This document shows positions 1-6,165 of a stretch of 8,277 nucleotides of DNA, piece by piece (positions within the stretch are counted from its first letter, which is position 1; every line of letters starts with the position of its first letter). The notes under the pieces are model-generated. The model ran no database searches, was not told the DNA's origin, and saw nothing but the letters and a program-made list of their open reading frames with translations. The position numbers and the translations under genes were made by a program. Origin of the DNA: Campylobacterales bacterium (GTDB lineage: Bacteria > Campylobacterota > Campylobacteria > Campylobacterales > Arcobacteraceae); contig JAIELU010000174.1 of the NCBI GenBank assembly GCA_019752775.1, forward strand, positions 1-8,277, given 5' to 3'.

Positions 1-345
1 GTAAATCTAAAATATCTAAATAAAGAGTTTGAGCTTTTTGTTCAAAATGAAAGAGTAATTTTAGAGTGTGAAACAAATGGGAAAATTTTTTATATGGTTT
101 TTGTTGGAGCTTTAAATGTTGGACAAATGGTGTTTGAATTTGAAGATAGAGTTGAAACAAATACAAATGCAAAAGAGATGAAAGTATATACTTATGAAAA
201 TATTGAAATAACTAAAGGTGAATGTTTAGGATATTTCAAAATGGGTTCAACTGTTGTTATGCTTTGGGAAAAAGAGATGGTAGAACTTCAAGATTTACTT
301 GATAAAAATGTTAGATTTGGACAAAAAATAGCAAATTTTTTATAA
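1..345 (+). CDS. psd: Phosphatidylserine decarboxylase, 3' part (5' end outside window)
   Basis: This enzyme decarboxylates phosphatidylserine to phosphatidylethanolamine at the inner membrane, using a pyruvoyl group made by self-cleavage. The frame is open from base 1, giving 114 C-terminal residues, so the gene starts upstream. The ATG at 94 is internal, since family-like sequence precedes it. The visible family signature is VGALNVG (residues 35-41), followed by KGECLGYFKMGSTVV (72-86). Within it, Gly82-Ser83-Thr84 (Ser codon at 247) matches the conserved cleavage site, where Ser becomes the pyruvoyl end of the small alpha chain. The alpha chain would be about 32 residues, normal for the family. 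The stop is followed after 17 bases by the TTG start of the GGDEF gene, so the two may be cotranscribed. Nothing in the visible part looks damaged. The identification is firm; only the N-terminal part cannot be judged. Confidence 0.93.
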   Translation, partial: VNLKYLNKEFELFVQNERVILECETNGKIFYMVFVGALNVGQMVFEFEDRVETNTNAKEMKVYTYENIEITKGECLGYFKMGSTVVMLWEKEMVELQDLLDKNVRFGQKIANFL

Positions 346-362
346 AATAAAAGAGAGATTAG

Positions 363-1085
363 TTGAATAATAAAATATCTTTAAAAATAGCTTGGTTGTT
401 TATTGTAATTTTTTTACTATATGTATCTTTTGTAGTATTTTTATTATCTCCTAAAATAAACTATTTTATATTGAATAGTTTAATATTTGCATTTGTAGTA
501 TTTTTAGTAATTACAGCATTTGTGATTATAAAAATAATTGCTCCTATTAATCAATTTGAAACAAATAAAAAAACTTTTGATGAACAGGTTTGTATAAAAA
601 CAAAAGAAATTGAAAATAAATTATATTTTGATGAGTTGACAAATTTAAAAAATAGATATGCTTTAGAAGAAGAGATAAAAGAGAATGATTTTGTATCAAT
701 AACTTTAATTGATATAGATTCTTTTGACGATATAAACGAACTTTATGGATTTTCAACTGGTAATTTAGTTTTAATTGAAGTTGGAAAAATATTAAATGAA
801 TTTTCATTAAAATATGATGTTTCAGTTTATAGAATATATGGAAATGTATATTGTTTAGCTGATAAAAAAATGATGGGATTTTTTAGATTTAATGAATTAA
901 TAGAAGAATTAGCAATACTTTTTAAAAATAAACCGCTTTATATTGAACATCTTGATCTTGATATTTTTGTAAATATAACTTTGGGTATTTCAATTGCTCA
1001 AGAAGAATCTATAAAAACAGCAGGAATTGCACTTAAAAAGCTAAAAAGAACAATCTTCCATATTTTGTTTATAACAATGACATAG
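363..1085 (+). CDS. N-terminal half: membrane anchor plus degenerate GGDEF domain
   Basis: The start is TTG at 363, preceded by AAGAGAGA about six bases upstream, and no better ATG lies near. Hydrophobic segments at about residues 9-28 and 36-59 form a hairpin anchor with a very short external loop, so no periplasmic sensor domain fits. A brief linker with an APINQFE sequence (60-66), like the start of a HAMP helix, leads to the GGDEF domain. That domain is recognised by LTNLKNR (92-98) and the ID-IDSFDDINELYGFSTGN stretch (116-134). The signature loop reads YGNVY (159-163) instead of GG[DE]EF, so diguanylate cyclase activity is unlikely; such domains often act as regulatory modules for an attached EAL domain. 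Residues 227-240 are out-of-frame readthrough after the frameshift, ending at TAG 1083. The gene lies 17 bases after psd. Confidence 0.75.
   Translation: MNNKISLKIAWLFIVIFLLYVSFVVFLLSPKINYFILNSLIFAFVVFLVITAFVIIKIIAPINQFETNKKTFDEQVCIKTKEIENKLYFDELTNLKNRYALEEEIKENDFVSITLIDIDSFDDINELYGFSTGNLVLIEVGKILNEFSLKYDVSVYRIYGNVYCLADKKMMGFFRFNELIEELAILFKNKPLYIEHLDLDIFVNITLGISIAQEESIKTAGIALKKLKRTIFHILFITMT
1035..1048 (+). other. Frameshift site in adenine-rich stretch
   Basis: Two runs of five A's, at 1035-1039 and 1043-1047, are separated by GCT. The GGDEF frame enters the first run and the EAL frame leaves it with GCT AAA AAG, so one A appears to be missing from the first run. Neither run gives a clean XXXYYYZ heptamer in the zero frame, so efficient programmed -1 slippage is not obvious. 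Confidence 0.7.
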
Positions 1086-1096
1086 ATACAAAAGAG

Positions 1097-1852
1097 ATGA
1101 TTGAAAAATCTATGTATTGGCGAGAGAAAATAAAAAAAGCACTTAAAAATGATAAGGTAATACCATTTTATCAAGCTATTTTTGATGTAGATAAAAATAT
1201 AGTTAAATATGAAACTTTGATGAGAATAGAAGATATTAATGAAAAAGGTGAAATTGTTTATTTAAGTCCTTATTTTTTCCTTGATATTTCTGTTAAAACA
1301 AAACAATATCTTCAATTATCAAACCAAATAATATCAAAAGCTTTGAAAGATTTAGGGAAAACTGATAAACAAATATCTATAAATTTAAGTTTTAAAGATA
1401 TTTTAGATGGTGAGTTTATAGTTTTTTTAGATGAAAGTCTTGACAAAATTACTAATGAAGATAAATCAAGAGTAGTTTTTGAAATTTTAGAAAGTGATTA
1501 TATTAGTGATTATACTTTACTTGAGGATTTTATTAGTAAGTATAGAAAACAAGGCATAAAAATTGCAATTGATGATTTTGGAACGGGATATTCAAATTTT
1601 GCACATATTTTAAAAATCAAACCAAATTACATAAAAATAGATGGTTCATTAATTAAAAATATTTATACAGACAAAAATTCACATGAAATGGTTAAATCAA
1701 TTATTGATTTTAGTAAAGCTTTAAACATAAGAGTAATTGCAGAGTTTGTTCACTCTCAAGAAGTATTTGATTCTTTGGTTAAATTAGGTGTTGATGAATT
1801 ACAAGGTTTTTATTTAGCTGAACCAGCACCAGATTTCTTTAGTTTTAATTAA
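1097..1852 (+). CDS. C-terminal half: EAL-domain c-di-GMP phosphodiesterase
   Basis: EAL domains hydrolyse cyclic di-GMP to pGpG. The signature is ETL (Glu39-Thr-Leu41, in KYETLMRIE), a tolerated variant of EAL. Every other position expected from well-studied enzymes is present: Asn96 in INLS, Glu129 in FEILE, Asp159-Asp160 in IDDFGTGYS, Lys180 in YIKID, Glu216 in IAEFV, and Gln236 in LQGFYL. The domain is therefore probably catalytically competent. In the intact ancestor it followed the GGDEF domain. As the sequence stands, translation would need to restart at ATG 1097, 11 bases after the TAG of the upstream frame, where AAAAGAG directly abuts the ATG. That spacing is poor for a ribosome binding site, although coupling or reinitiation is possible. 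The product alone would be a soluble, 251-residue EAL protein lacking the membrane anchor. Confidence 0.8.
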   Translation: MIEKSMYWREKIKKALKNDKVIPFYQAIFDVDKNIVKYETLMRIEDINEKGEIVYLSPYFFLDISVKTKQYLQLSNQIISKALKDLGKTDKQISINLSFKDILDGEFIVFLDESLDKITNEDKSRVVFEILESDYISDYTLLEDFISKYRKQGIKIAIDDFGTGYSNFAHILKIKPNYIKIDGSLIKNIYTDKNSHEMVKSIIDFSKALNIRVIAEFVHSQEVFDSLVKLGVDELQGFYLAEPAPDFFSFN

Positions 1853-1869
1853 AAACAAGTTTATTGTTG

Positions 1870-1875
1870 TAGAAT
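1870..1875 (+). promoter_or_regulatory. Possible -10 box for the 74-residue gene
   Basis: TAGAAT matches five of six bases of the consensus TATAAT and lies 24 bases before the ATG at 1900. No convincing -35 box is seen, which is usual for sigma-70 promoters in this group. Readthrough from the upstream gene is equally possible, as there is no clear terminator after 1852. Confidence 0.3.
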
Positions 1876-1899
1876 TAAACTAAAATAAAAAGGATTAAA

Positions 1900-2124
1900 A
1901 TGTCAACTATTACAGAATTAGGAACATTAGATTTATCTGGTACAAAAAAAGGAAAAATTTCTATTTCAAATGTAACTGAACCTTATGGAAAAGATACAGA
2001 AGACATAGTTAGTATTGGTATTTCTTTAAATGGGCAAGATATTCAATGGAAATCTCATATCCCTTATGAGAACTTAGCAGATGTGATTTTAATACTTCAA
2101 AAAGCATTAGATACTAAAAAATAA
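1900..2124 (+). CDS. Small conserved-looking protein of unknown function (74 residues)
   Basis: I do not recognise this protein. Its translation looks real: it has ATG with AAAAAGGA at 1887-1894 at good spacing, codon use like its neighbours, and flanking gaps of only 47 and 57 bases. It has no signal peptide, membrane segment or cysteine. The chain reads as short beta strands (GTLDLSG, KGKISISNV, IVSIGISLNGQDIQW) followed by an amphipathic C-terminal helix (YENLADVILILQKAL, about 56-70). A small beta-sheet plus helix fold like that of PC4-type nucleic-acid-binding proteins is imaginable, but I see no motif proving it. It sits between the c-di-GMP gene and rimB-rimK, so a role as a small partner or regulator of that system is possible by position only. 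It is likely cytoplasmic. Confidence 0.75.
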   Translation: MSTITELGTLDLSGTKKGKISISNVTEPYGKDTEDIVSIGISLNGQDIQWKSHIPYENLADVILILQKALDTKK

Positions 2125-2126
2125 AA

Positions 2127-2142
2127 TTCATAATTTTATGAA
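2127..2142 (+). terminator. Weak palindrome after the 74-residue gene
   Basis: TTCATAA, two T's, then TTATGAA form a perfect 7-bp inverted repeat just after the stop codon, followed by ATAATTTT. The stem is nearly all A-T and the loop is very small, so it is a poor terminator. It may instead be an operator, as it lies immediately upstream of the rimB promoter. Confidence 0.25.
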
Positions 2143-2151
2143 ATAATTTTG

Positions 2152-2160
2152 TGATATAAT
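2152..2160 (+). promoter_or_regulatory. Extended -10 promoter for rimB-rimK
   Basis: TGATATAAT is an exact extended -10 element (TG, one base, TATAAT). Transcription would start near 2167, about 15 bases before the ATG at 2182, which leaves just enough leader for the AGAGG ribosome binding site at 2171-2175. This implies that rimB-rimK has its own strong start, independent of upstream genes. Confidence 0.6.
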
Positions 2161-2181
2161 ATCCTTTTAAAGAGGTATATT

Positions 2182-2604
2182 ATGTCACAAAAAAGAATTA
2201 TAGGAAGAAGAGAAATAGTATCTATCTTAGATTTAGAACTGTTCGATTTAGATGTAAAAATTGATACAGGAGCTGATTCTAATTCCCTACATTGTGATGA
2301 TATTTTTATTGACGATGAGAAATTTGTAAATTTTACATTATTAGATGAAATTCATCCAGCTTATCATGGCAAAAAGATGAAAATGCCACTTTATAAATAT
2401 AAAAGAGTAAAAAGTTCAAATGGAACTGTACAATTAAGAGCATCTATAAAAGTAGATATATTGTTTTTTGGTAAAAAATATAAAACAGTTATTTCTTTGA
2501 CTGATCGTTCTGATATGAAATATCCTATGTTAATGGGAAGAAAGTTTTTAACTGAGCGGTTTTTAGTTGATGTTTCAAAAGAATATCTTACAAAAGTAAA
2601 TTAA
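2182..2604 (+). CDS. rimB: RimB-like retropepsin-type protease (ATP-dependent zinc protease family)
   Basis: This 140-residue protein belongs to the family annotated as putative ATP-dependent zinc protease (Zn_protease/DUF785), commonly found next to rimK. The key signature is KIDTGADSNSLHC (26-38): a retroviral-type aspartic protease DTG motif with Asp28, in the position where relatives read DTGA.TS.LHA. The C-terminal block, SLTDRSDMKYPMLMGRKFL (105-123), has the family's R..M.YP...GR pattern. No signal peptide is present, so it is cytoplasmic. The start has AGAGG six bases ahead and follows a strong -10 element. rimK begins 11 bases after the stop, so the two form an operon. In Pseudomonas the equivalent protein is reported to act on or with RimK. 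The Zn-protease name is historical; the visible catalytic motif is aspartic. Family membership is solid, the precise substrate unknown. Confidence 0.85.
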   Translation: MSQKRIIGRREIVSILDLELFDLDVKIDTGADSNSLHCDDIFIDDEKFVNFTLLDEIHPAYHGKKMKMPLYKYKRVKSSNGTVQLRASIKVDILFFGKKYKTVISLTDRSDMKYPMLMGRKFLTERFLVDVSKEYLTKVN

Positions 2605-2615
2605 AAGAGATTAAT

Positions 2616-3548
2616 ATGAGAATTTATATATTATCAAGAAATAAAGATCTATATTCAACAAGAAGATTAGTTGAAGAAGCGACTGCAAAAGGTTGGGAAG
2701 TTAGAGTAATAGATTATTTAAAATGTACTATTGAAATTATGAAAAATGAGTTAGTTGTAAATTATGAAGGAAAAGTATTACCAACTCCTGATGCAATAAT
2801 TCCCCGAATTGGAGCTAGTAGAACATTCTATGGTGCTGCAATGGTAAGACACTTTGAAATGATAGATGTATTTAGTACAACAGGAAATTTAGCACTTACT
2901 AGAAGTAGAGATAAATTAAGAAGTTTGCAAGTTTTATCCAAAAATGGTGTTGATATGCCAAGAACTGTTTTTGCTTCAAATAAATCAAATGCTAAAGATG
3001 TGATTGCTCTAAGTGGAGGAGCTCCTTTAGTATTAAAAATTCTTGAGGGAACACAAGGTGTTGGTGTTGTTTTAGTTGATAGCGAAAAAGCAGCAAAATC
3101 TGTTTTAGATGCATTTTATGGAATGGATGTAAATTTACTTGTTCAAGAGTATATCGAAGAAGCAGGTGGAGCTGATATTAGAGCATTTGTGGTAAATAAT
3201 GAAGTTGTAGGTGCCATGAAAAGACAAGGTGCAGAGGGAGATTTTAGATCAAACTTACATCAAGGTGGAAGTGCAGTTGCATATAAACTTAATAGAAAAG
3301 AAAAAGCAACAGCAATAGCAGCAGCACGAGCGATGGGACTTGGTGTTTGTGGAGTTGATATGATTCCATCAAAAAGAGGACCACTTGTAATGGAAGTAAA
3401 TTCAAGCCCAGGTTTGGAAGGAATTGAAAAATCTACAAATATTAATATTGCAGAAAGAATTATGGAATTTATTGAAAAAAGCCTAAAAGTTAGTTGTTCA
3501 AGTAATCCGCAAAAAAGAAGAATCAAAAAAGACAATATAGGAGCATAA
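2616..3548 (+). CDS. rimK: Ribosomal protein S6 glutamate ligase RimK
   Basis: RimK is a cytoplasmic ATP-grasp ligase that adds glutamate residues to the C-terminus of ribosomal protein S6; E. coli RimK can also make poly-glutamate. The 310 residues match the family length of about 300. The N-terminal domain covers roughly 1-95 with the PRIGASRTFYG signature (63-73). The ATP-grasp core follows: Lys141 in LVLKILEG, glycine-rich EGTQGVG (144-150), hinge strand VQEYI (176-180), the substrate-loop FRSNLHQGGSA (210-220), and metal ligands Asp248, Glu260 and Asn262 in VDMI and MEVNSSPGLEGIE. All appear intact. After about residue 290 comes a polar, basic tail with QKRRIKK that is not part of the fold. 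The gene follows rimB by 11 bases with AAAAGAGA as ribosome binding site. A hairpin spans its stop codon. Confidence 0.95.
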   Translation: MRIYILSRNKDLYSTRRLVEEATAKGWEVRVIDYLKCTIEIMKNELVVNYEGKVLPTPDAIIPRIGASRTFYGAAMVRHFEMIDVFSTTGNLALTRSRDKLRSLQVLSKNGVDMPRTVFASNKSNAKDVIALSGGAPLVLKILEGTQGVGVVLVDSEKAAKSVLDAFYGMDVNLLVQEYIEEAGGADIRAFVVNNEVVGAMKRQGAEGDFRSNLHQGGSAVAYKLNRKEKATAIAAARAMGLGVCGVDMIPSKRGPLVMEVNSSPGLEGIEKSTNINIAERIMEFIEKSLKVSCSSNPQKRRIKKDNIGA

Positions 3549-3559
3549 TATTGCTCCTA
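3538..3559. terminator. Hairpin between convergent rimK and rhodanese genes
   Basis: TAGGAGCA and TGCTCCTA form a perfect 8-bp stem around a 6-base TAATAT loop. The left arm contains the last two rimK codons, and the stop codon lies in the loop. It is the most G+C-rich hairpin in the window and sits between two converging genes, so it could end transcription from both sides. The following T tract is weak on either strand. Confidence 0.55.
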
Positions 3560-3567
3560 AAAATATT

Positions 3568-3924
3568 TTAATTATAAGTCAAAGTTTCTCTTAGTTCTTG
3601 TGTCCACAAAGCCATCCCACCAAATAAATGAGCTGTATTTTTATATCCTTGCTCTATTAAAAAATTTCCAATAACTTTTGTTCTATTTGCATGAGCACAA
3701 ATTAAAATAAAAGTTTGCTCTTTTGAAGTAACTAATTTATCGAACTCTTTCATCCAATTTTTTATATCATACTCACCAAATTCATCAAAAAAAGTTAATA
3801 AATGAGCATTTCTTATAACTCCTGTTCTTTTGAATTCTTCTTTTCTTCTAACATCAATCATTATAATATTATCATCAATCATTTTTTCTACTATTTTAGG
3901 TTGTAATTCAGTTAATATATTCAT
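3568..3924 (-). CDS. Single-domain rhodanese-like protein
   Basis: Rhodanese domains carry sulfur as a cysteine persulfide and pass it to thiol acceptors or cyanide. I start the protein at the ATG at 3922-3924 (118 residues) because AAAAGGAT lies just ahead. An upstream in-frame ATG at 3990 would add 22 low-complexity residues and has no comparable site. The fold signatures are IMIDVRRKEEF (21-31), GVIRNAHLL (35-43), the active-site loop Cys76-AHAN-Arg81-T (a C....R loop), and the C-terminal GGMALW (102-107). There is no signal peptide, so it is cytoplasmic. It converges on rimK and is divergent from the thioredoxin-dsbD operon across a 124-base, very AT-rich gap that must hold its promoter. 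Several TATTAT-like boxes occur there and I cannot choose among them. The physiological sulfur acceptor cannot be read from the sequence. Confidence 0.88.
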   Translation of the reverse strand: MNILTELQPKIVEKMIDDNIIMIDVRRKEEFKRTGVIRNAHLLTFFDEFGEYDIKNWMKEFDKLVTSKEQTFILICAHANRTKVIGNFLIEQGYKNTAHLFGGMALWTQELRETLTYN

Positions 3925-3989
3925 TATTATCCTTTTAATAAATTTGATATTAACATAAAATATATAATAAAATCTTATAATATTAAACA

Positions 3990-4008
3990 TGTAAACAAAC
4001 TCTTTACA
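3990..4008. promoter_or_regulatory. Inverted repeat in divergent promoter region, possible operator
   Basis: TGTAAA and TTTACA are separated by seven bases, forming a 19-base dyad. It lies just upstream of the TATAAT at 4018-4023, covering roughly -40 to -22 of that promoter, and also lies upstream of the rhodanese gene on the other strand. The position suits a repressor site. Six-base arms in such AT-rich DNA can arise by chance. Confidence 0.3.
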
Positions 4009-4017
4009 AAGATTAAA

Positions 4018-4023
4018 TATAAT
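4018..4023 (+). promoter_or_regulatory. -10 box for thioredoxin-dsbD operon
   Basis: A perfect TATAAT lies 25 bases before the ATG at 4049, placing the start of transcription near 4030. No -35 consensus occurs at the usual 17-base spacing. An A-rich stretch with AAGG (4036-4039) follows and would serve as ribosome binding site. Confidence 0.55.
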
Positions 4024-4048
4024 ACAAAAAATAAAAAGGTAGTAGAGA

Positions 4049-4411
4049 ATGAAAAAAATATTTCTAATATTTTTAATTAGTGTAATGGGTGTTTATGCCT
4101 ATGAAGAGTTAAATATAGATAATTTTGAAGAAAAGATAAAAGGCAAAAATGTAATTGTTGATTTTTATGCTCCATGGTGTCCACCTTGTAAAATTGTTGC
4201 AAATAATTTAGAAAATTTTAATATTTCAAAACCTAAAGAAGTTCATATTTATAAAGTAAATGTGGATGATGAATTAAATCTTGCTAAAAAATATGGAGTT
4301 TCTGCTCTTCCAACTTTGATTTATTTTAAAAATGGAAAAGTTGTAAAAGATTATGTTGGTGTTTTAAACTCTGATGAGTTACTTCAAGCATCAAAAGAAA
4401 ATTTTAAATAA
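4049..4411 (+). CDS. Secreted thioredoxin-family protein with CPPC active site
   Basis: This is a 120-residue thioredoxin fold with an N-terminal signal peptide: MKK followed by a hydrophobic stretch to about residue 17, with a likely cut after VYA, before YEE. It should therefore work in the periplasm. The redox motif is APWC-PP-C (Cys44 and Cys47) rather than the CGPC of cytoplasmic thioredoxin. The cis-proline is Pro88 in SALPTL, and the usual VNVDDELNLAKKYGV strand-helix element is at 70-84. Active sites of the C.PC class on secreted thioredoxins commonly reduce protein or cytochrome disulfides and are kept reduced by DsbD. The dsbD gene begins 11 bases downstream, strongly supporting this partnership. 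The real substrate is unknown; apocytochrome c maturation, repair of oxidised proteins, or general disulfide reduction are all open. Confidence 0.9.
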   Translation: MKKIFLIFLISVMGVYAYEELNIDNFEEKIKGKNVIVDFYAPWCPPCKIVANNLENFNISKPKEVHIYKVNVDDELNLAKKYGVSALPTLIYFKNGKVVKDYVGVLNSDELLQASKENFK

Positions 4412-4422
4412 AGATAAATTAA

Positions 4423-6165
4423 ATGAAAAAACTTTTATTATTAATATGTACCTTTATATACTCCTTTTCGGCTGGGTTAAATCAGGAATTTTTAGAACCT
4501 AATGAGGCTTTTAAACCAACTTTCACTAAAAATGAAGATAGTATAAATTTTAAATTAGATTTAGGTCGAGATATTTATTTATATGCTGATAAATTAAAAG
4601 TTTTTATTATAAAACCTGAAAAAATTGAGATTACAAAAGAGATAAATATTCCAAAAGCAGTAGCTTATGAAGAGTTTATAGTTCATTTTAATAATTTAGA
4701 GTTAACTATTCCTTTTAGTTTATTAAAATCAAAAGTTGAATCAAATGACTATGAAATAGAAATTAAATTCCAAGGATGCTCAAAACTTGGACTTTGTTAT
4801 GCTCCAATGAGTGAAAAATATTTGCTTACATTTGATAATAATATTTCAAAAATACAGACTATAAAAGAAGAACAACAAGCAGAAACTACAACTTTAAATG
4901 AAACCGATTCAATTGCAAATAGTTTAAAAGATGGAAATTTAATTCTGGTTTTAGCAACTTTTTTTGGGTTTGGATTATTACTTTCGTTAACACCTTGTGT
5001 TTTTCCAATGATTCCAATTTTATCATCTATTATTGTAGGCGCTTCAAAAAATGAAGTTATGAGTGCAAAAAAAGGTTTCTTTTTATCTTTTATTTATGTA
5101 CTTTCAATGAGTGCTGCTTATACGATTGCAGGAGTTATTGCAGGAATTTTTGGAGCAAACTTACAAGTTGCACTTCAAAATCCTTATGTTTTAGTTGTTT
5201 TTGCTTCAGTTTTTGTGGCACTTGCATTTTCGATGTTTGGATATTTTGAAATAAAACTTCCACAATCAATTCAAACAAAACTGAATAAAACAACAGATGG
5301 AAAAGAAAAAGAAGGAATAATTGGAGTTGCAATAATGGGATTTTTATCAGCTTTAATAGTTGGTCCTTGTGTTGCACCTCCACTTGCTGGTGCTTTAGTT
5401 TATATAGGTCAAACGGGCGATGCCGTTCTTGGTGGAATGGCTTTATTTGTTATGAGTTTAGGAATGGGAGTTCCTCTTTTACTTATTGGTTTGGGTGCTG
5501 GAAGATTTATGCCAAAACCTGGTGGTTGGATGGAAAACATTACCAAAATATTTGGAATTATAATGTTAGGAGTTGCTATTTGGCTACTTGATAGAGTTTT
5601 GAGTCCTTCAATTATTATGTCTTTATGGGCATTATTATTCCTAGCAACGGCAATATACTTAAAAACTCAATCAAATATGATTGCTGAATTAGCTAGTTCG
5701 GTTTTATTTATTTTGGGAGTAGTTTTGTTGGTAGGTCTTATAAGTGGTTCTACAAATCCATTAAAACCACTTGAAAAGTTGACAGGTTCTGCGAATGTAA
5801 TAAAAGAAGATAAATTAGTTTTTCACAAAATTAAAAATATAAGTGAACTTGAACTTGCAATCAAAAACTCAAATAAACCAGTACTTTTAGACTTCTGGGC
5901 TTCTTGGTGTGTTGCTTGTAAAGAGTTTGAAGAGATAACTTTTAAAGATGAAGAGGTTATGAAAAAACTTCAAAACTTTACACTTCTAAAAGCTGATGTT
6001 ACAGCAAATAGTGATGAAGATAAAGCTTTGCAAAAAATGTTTGGAGTTGTAGGTCCTCCTGCACTTATTTTTTGGGATAAAGATAAAAAGGAGATTAATT
6101 CATCAAAAATTATTGGATATAAGAATCCAAAAGAATTTTTAGAAATACTAAATAAAAACTTTTAA
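4423..6165 (+). CDS. dsbD: Thiol:disulfide interchange protein DsbD
   Basis: DsbD carries electrons from cytoplasmic thioredoxin across the inner membrane to periplasmic thiol proteins. At 580 residues it is full length and shows all three modules. After a signal peptide (about 1-17) comes the periplasmic alpha domain with Cys119 and Cys125 (GCSKLGLC), corresponding to the redox pair Cys103/Cys109 of the E. coli protein. Eight or so membrane helices lie between 172 and 441, holding Cys192 in TPCVFPMIP and Cys316 in GPCVAPP, the two transfer cysteines. The C-terminal gamma domain is thioredoxin-like with WCVAC (Cys496, Cys499) and a cis-proline in VGPPAL (543-548). Nothing essential is missing. 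It follows the secreted thioredoxin gene closely and ends in a hairpin, so the two genes form one operon. The ribosome binding site is weak, consistent with translational coupling. Confidence 0.96.
   Translation: MKKLLLLICTFIYSFSAGLNQEFLEPNEAFKPTFTKNEDSINFKLDLGRDIYLYADKLKVFIIKPEKIEITKEINIPKAVAYEEFIVHFNNLELTIPFSLLKSKVESNDYEIEIKFQGCSKLGLCYAPMSEKYLLTFDNNISKIQTIKEEQQAETTTLNETDSIANSLKDGNLILVLATFFGFGLLLSLTPCVFPMIPILSSIIVGASKNEVMSAKKGFFLSFIYVLSMSAAYTIAGVIAGIFGANLQVALQNPYVLVVFASVFVALAFSMFGYFEIKLPQSIQTKLNKTTDGKEKEGIIGVAIMGFLSALIVGPCVAPPLAGALVYIGQTGDAVLGGMALFVMSLGMGVPLLLIGLGAGRFMPKPGGWMENITKIFGIIMLGVAIWLLDRVLSPSIIMSLWALLFLATAIYLKTQSNMIAELASSVLFILGVVLLVGLISGSTNPLKPLEKLTGSANVIKEDKLVFHKIKNISELELAIKNSNKPVLLDFWASWCVACKEFEEITFKDEEVMKKLQNFTLLKADVTANSDEDKALQKMFGVVGPPALIFWDKDKKEINSSKIIGYKNPKEFLEILNKNF

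Larger units (their letters stand above)
363..1852 (+). pseudogene. Membrane GGDEF-EAL c-di-GMP protein gene, interrupted by one frameshift
   Basis: Read as one gene, this encodes a two-helix membrane anchor, a GGDEF domain and a C-terminal EAL domain. The two halves lie in different frames. At 1035-1039 there are five A's. With a sixth, the reading becomes ALKKAKKNNLPYFVYNN and runs straight on into the EAL frame, restoring the usual AL..AK ending of a GGDEF domain and the linker. The repaired gene would be 496 codons plus stop, a normal size for this architecture. No other stop interrupts it and both domains remain well conserved, so the lesion is recent, a read or assembly error, or bridged by slippage. 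I call it a pseudogene provisionally; the halves are described separately because the EAL part might still be translated alone. What is seen is the frame change; its cause is inference. Confidence 0.7.

Noticed and set aside
94..96. ATG at 94 as the start of a separate short gene
   Set aside because: The same frame is open to base 1 and its upstream residues continue the phosphatidylserine decarboxylase sequence.
547..807. Minus-strand open frame opposite the GGDEF domain
   Set aside because: It is rich in Leu, Gln and Phe with no motif, as expected for the antisense of an A-rich coding strand.
1035..1048. Programmed -1 ribosomal frameshift signal
   Set aside because: Neither A run forms an XXXYYYZ heptamer in the zero frame, and I found no clear downstream stem-loop. 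A lesion or read error is simpler, though low-level slippage is not excluded.
3260..3535. Minus-strand open frame opposite the end of rimK
   Set aside because: It is antisense to conserved ATP-grasp sequence and resembles no protein family; it looks like a by-product of rimK codon composition.
3925..3990. N-terminal extension of the rhodanese to the ATG at 3990
   Set aside because: The 22 extra residues are low-complexity, with no family similarity, and cover the AT-rich promoter region. The ATG at 3924 has a good AAAAGGAT site directly ahead.
5135..5591. Open frames on both strands inside dsbD
   Set aside because: They overlap well-supported DsbD membrane-domain coding sequence and their translations are low-complexity without recognisable motifs.
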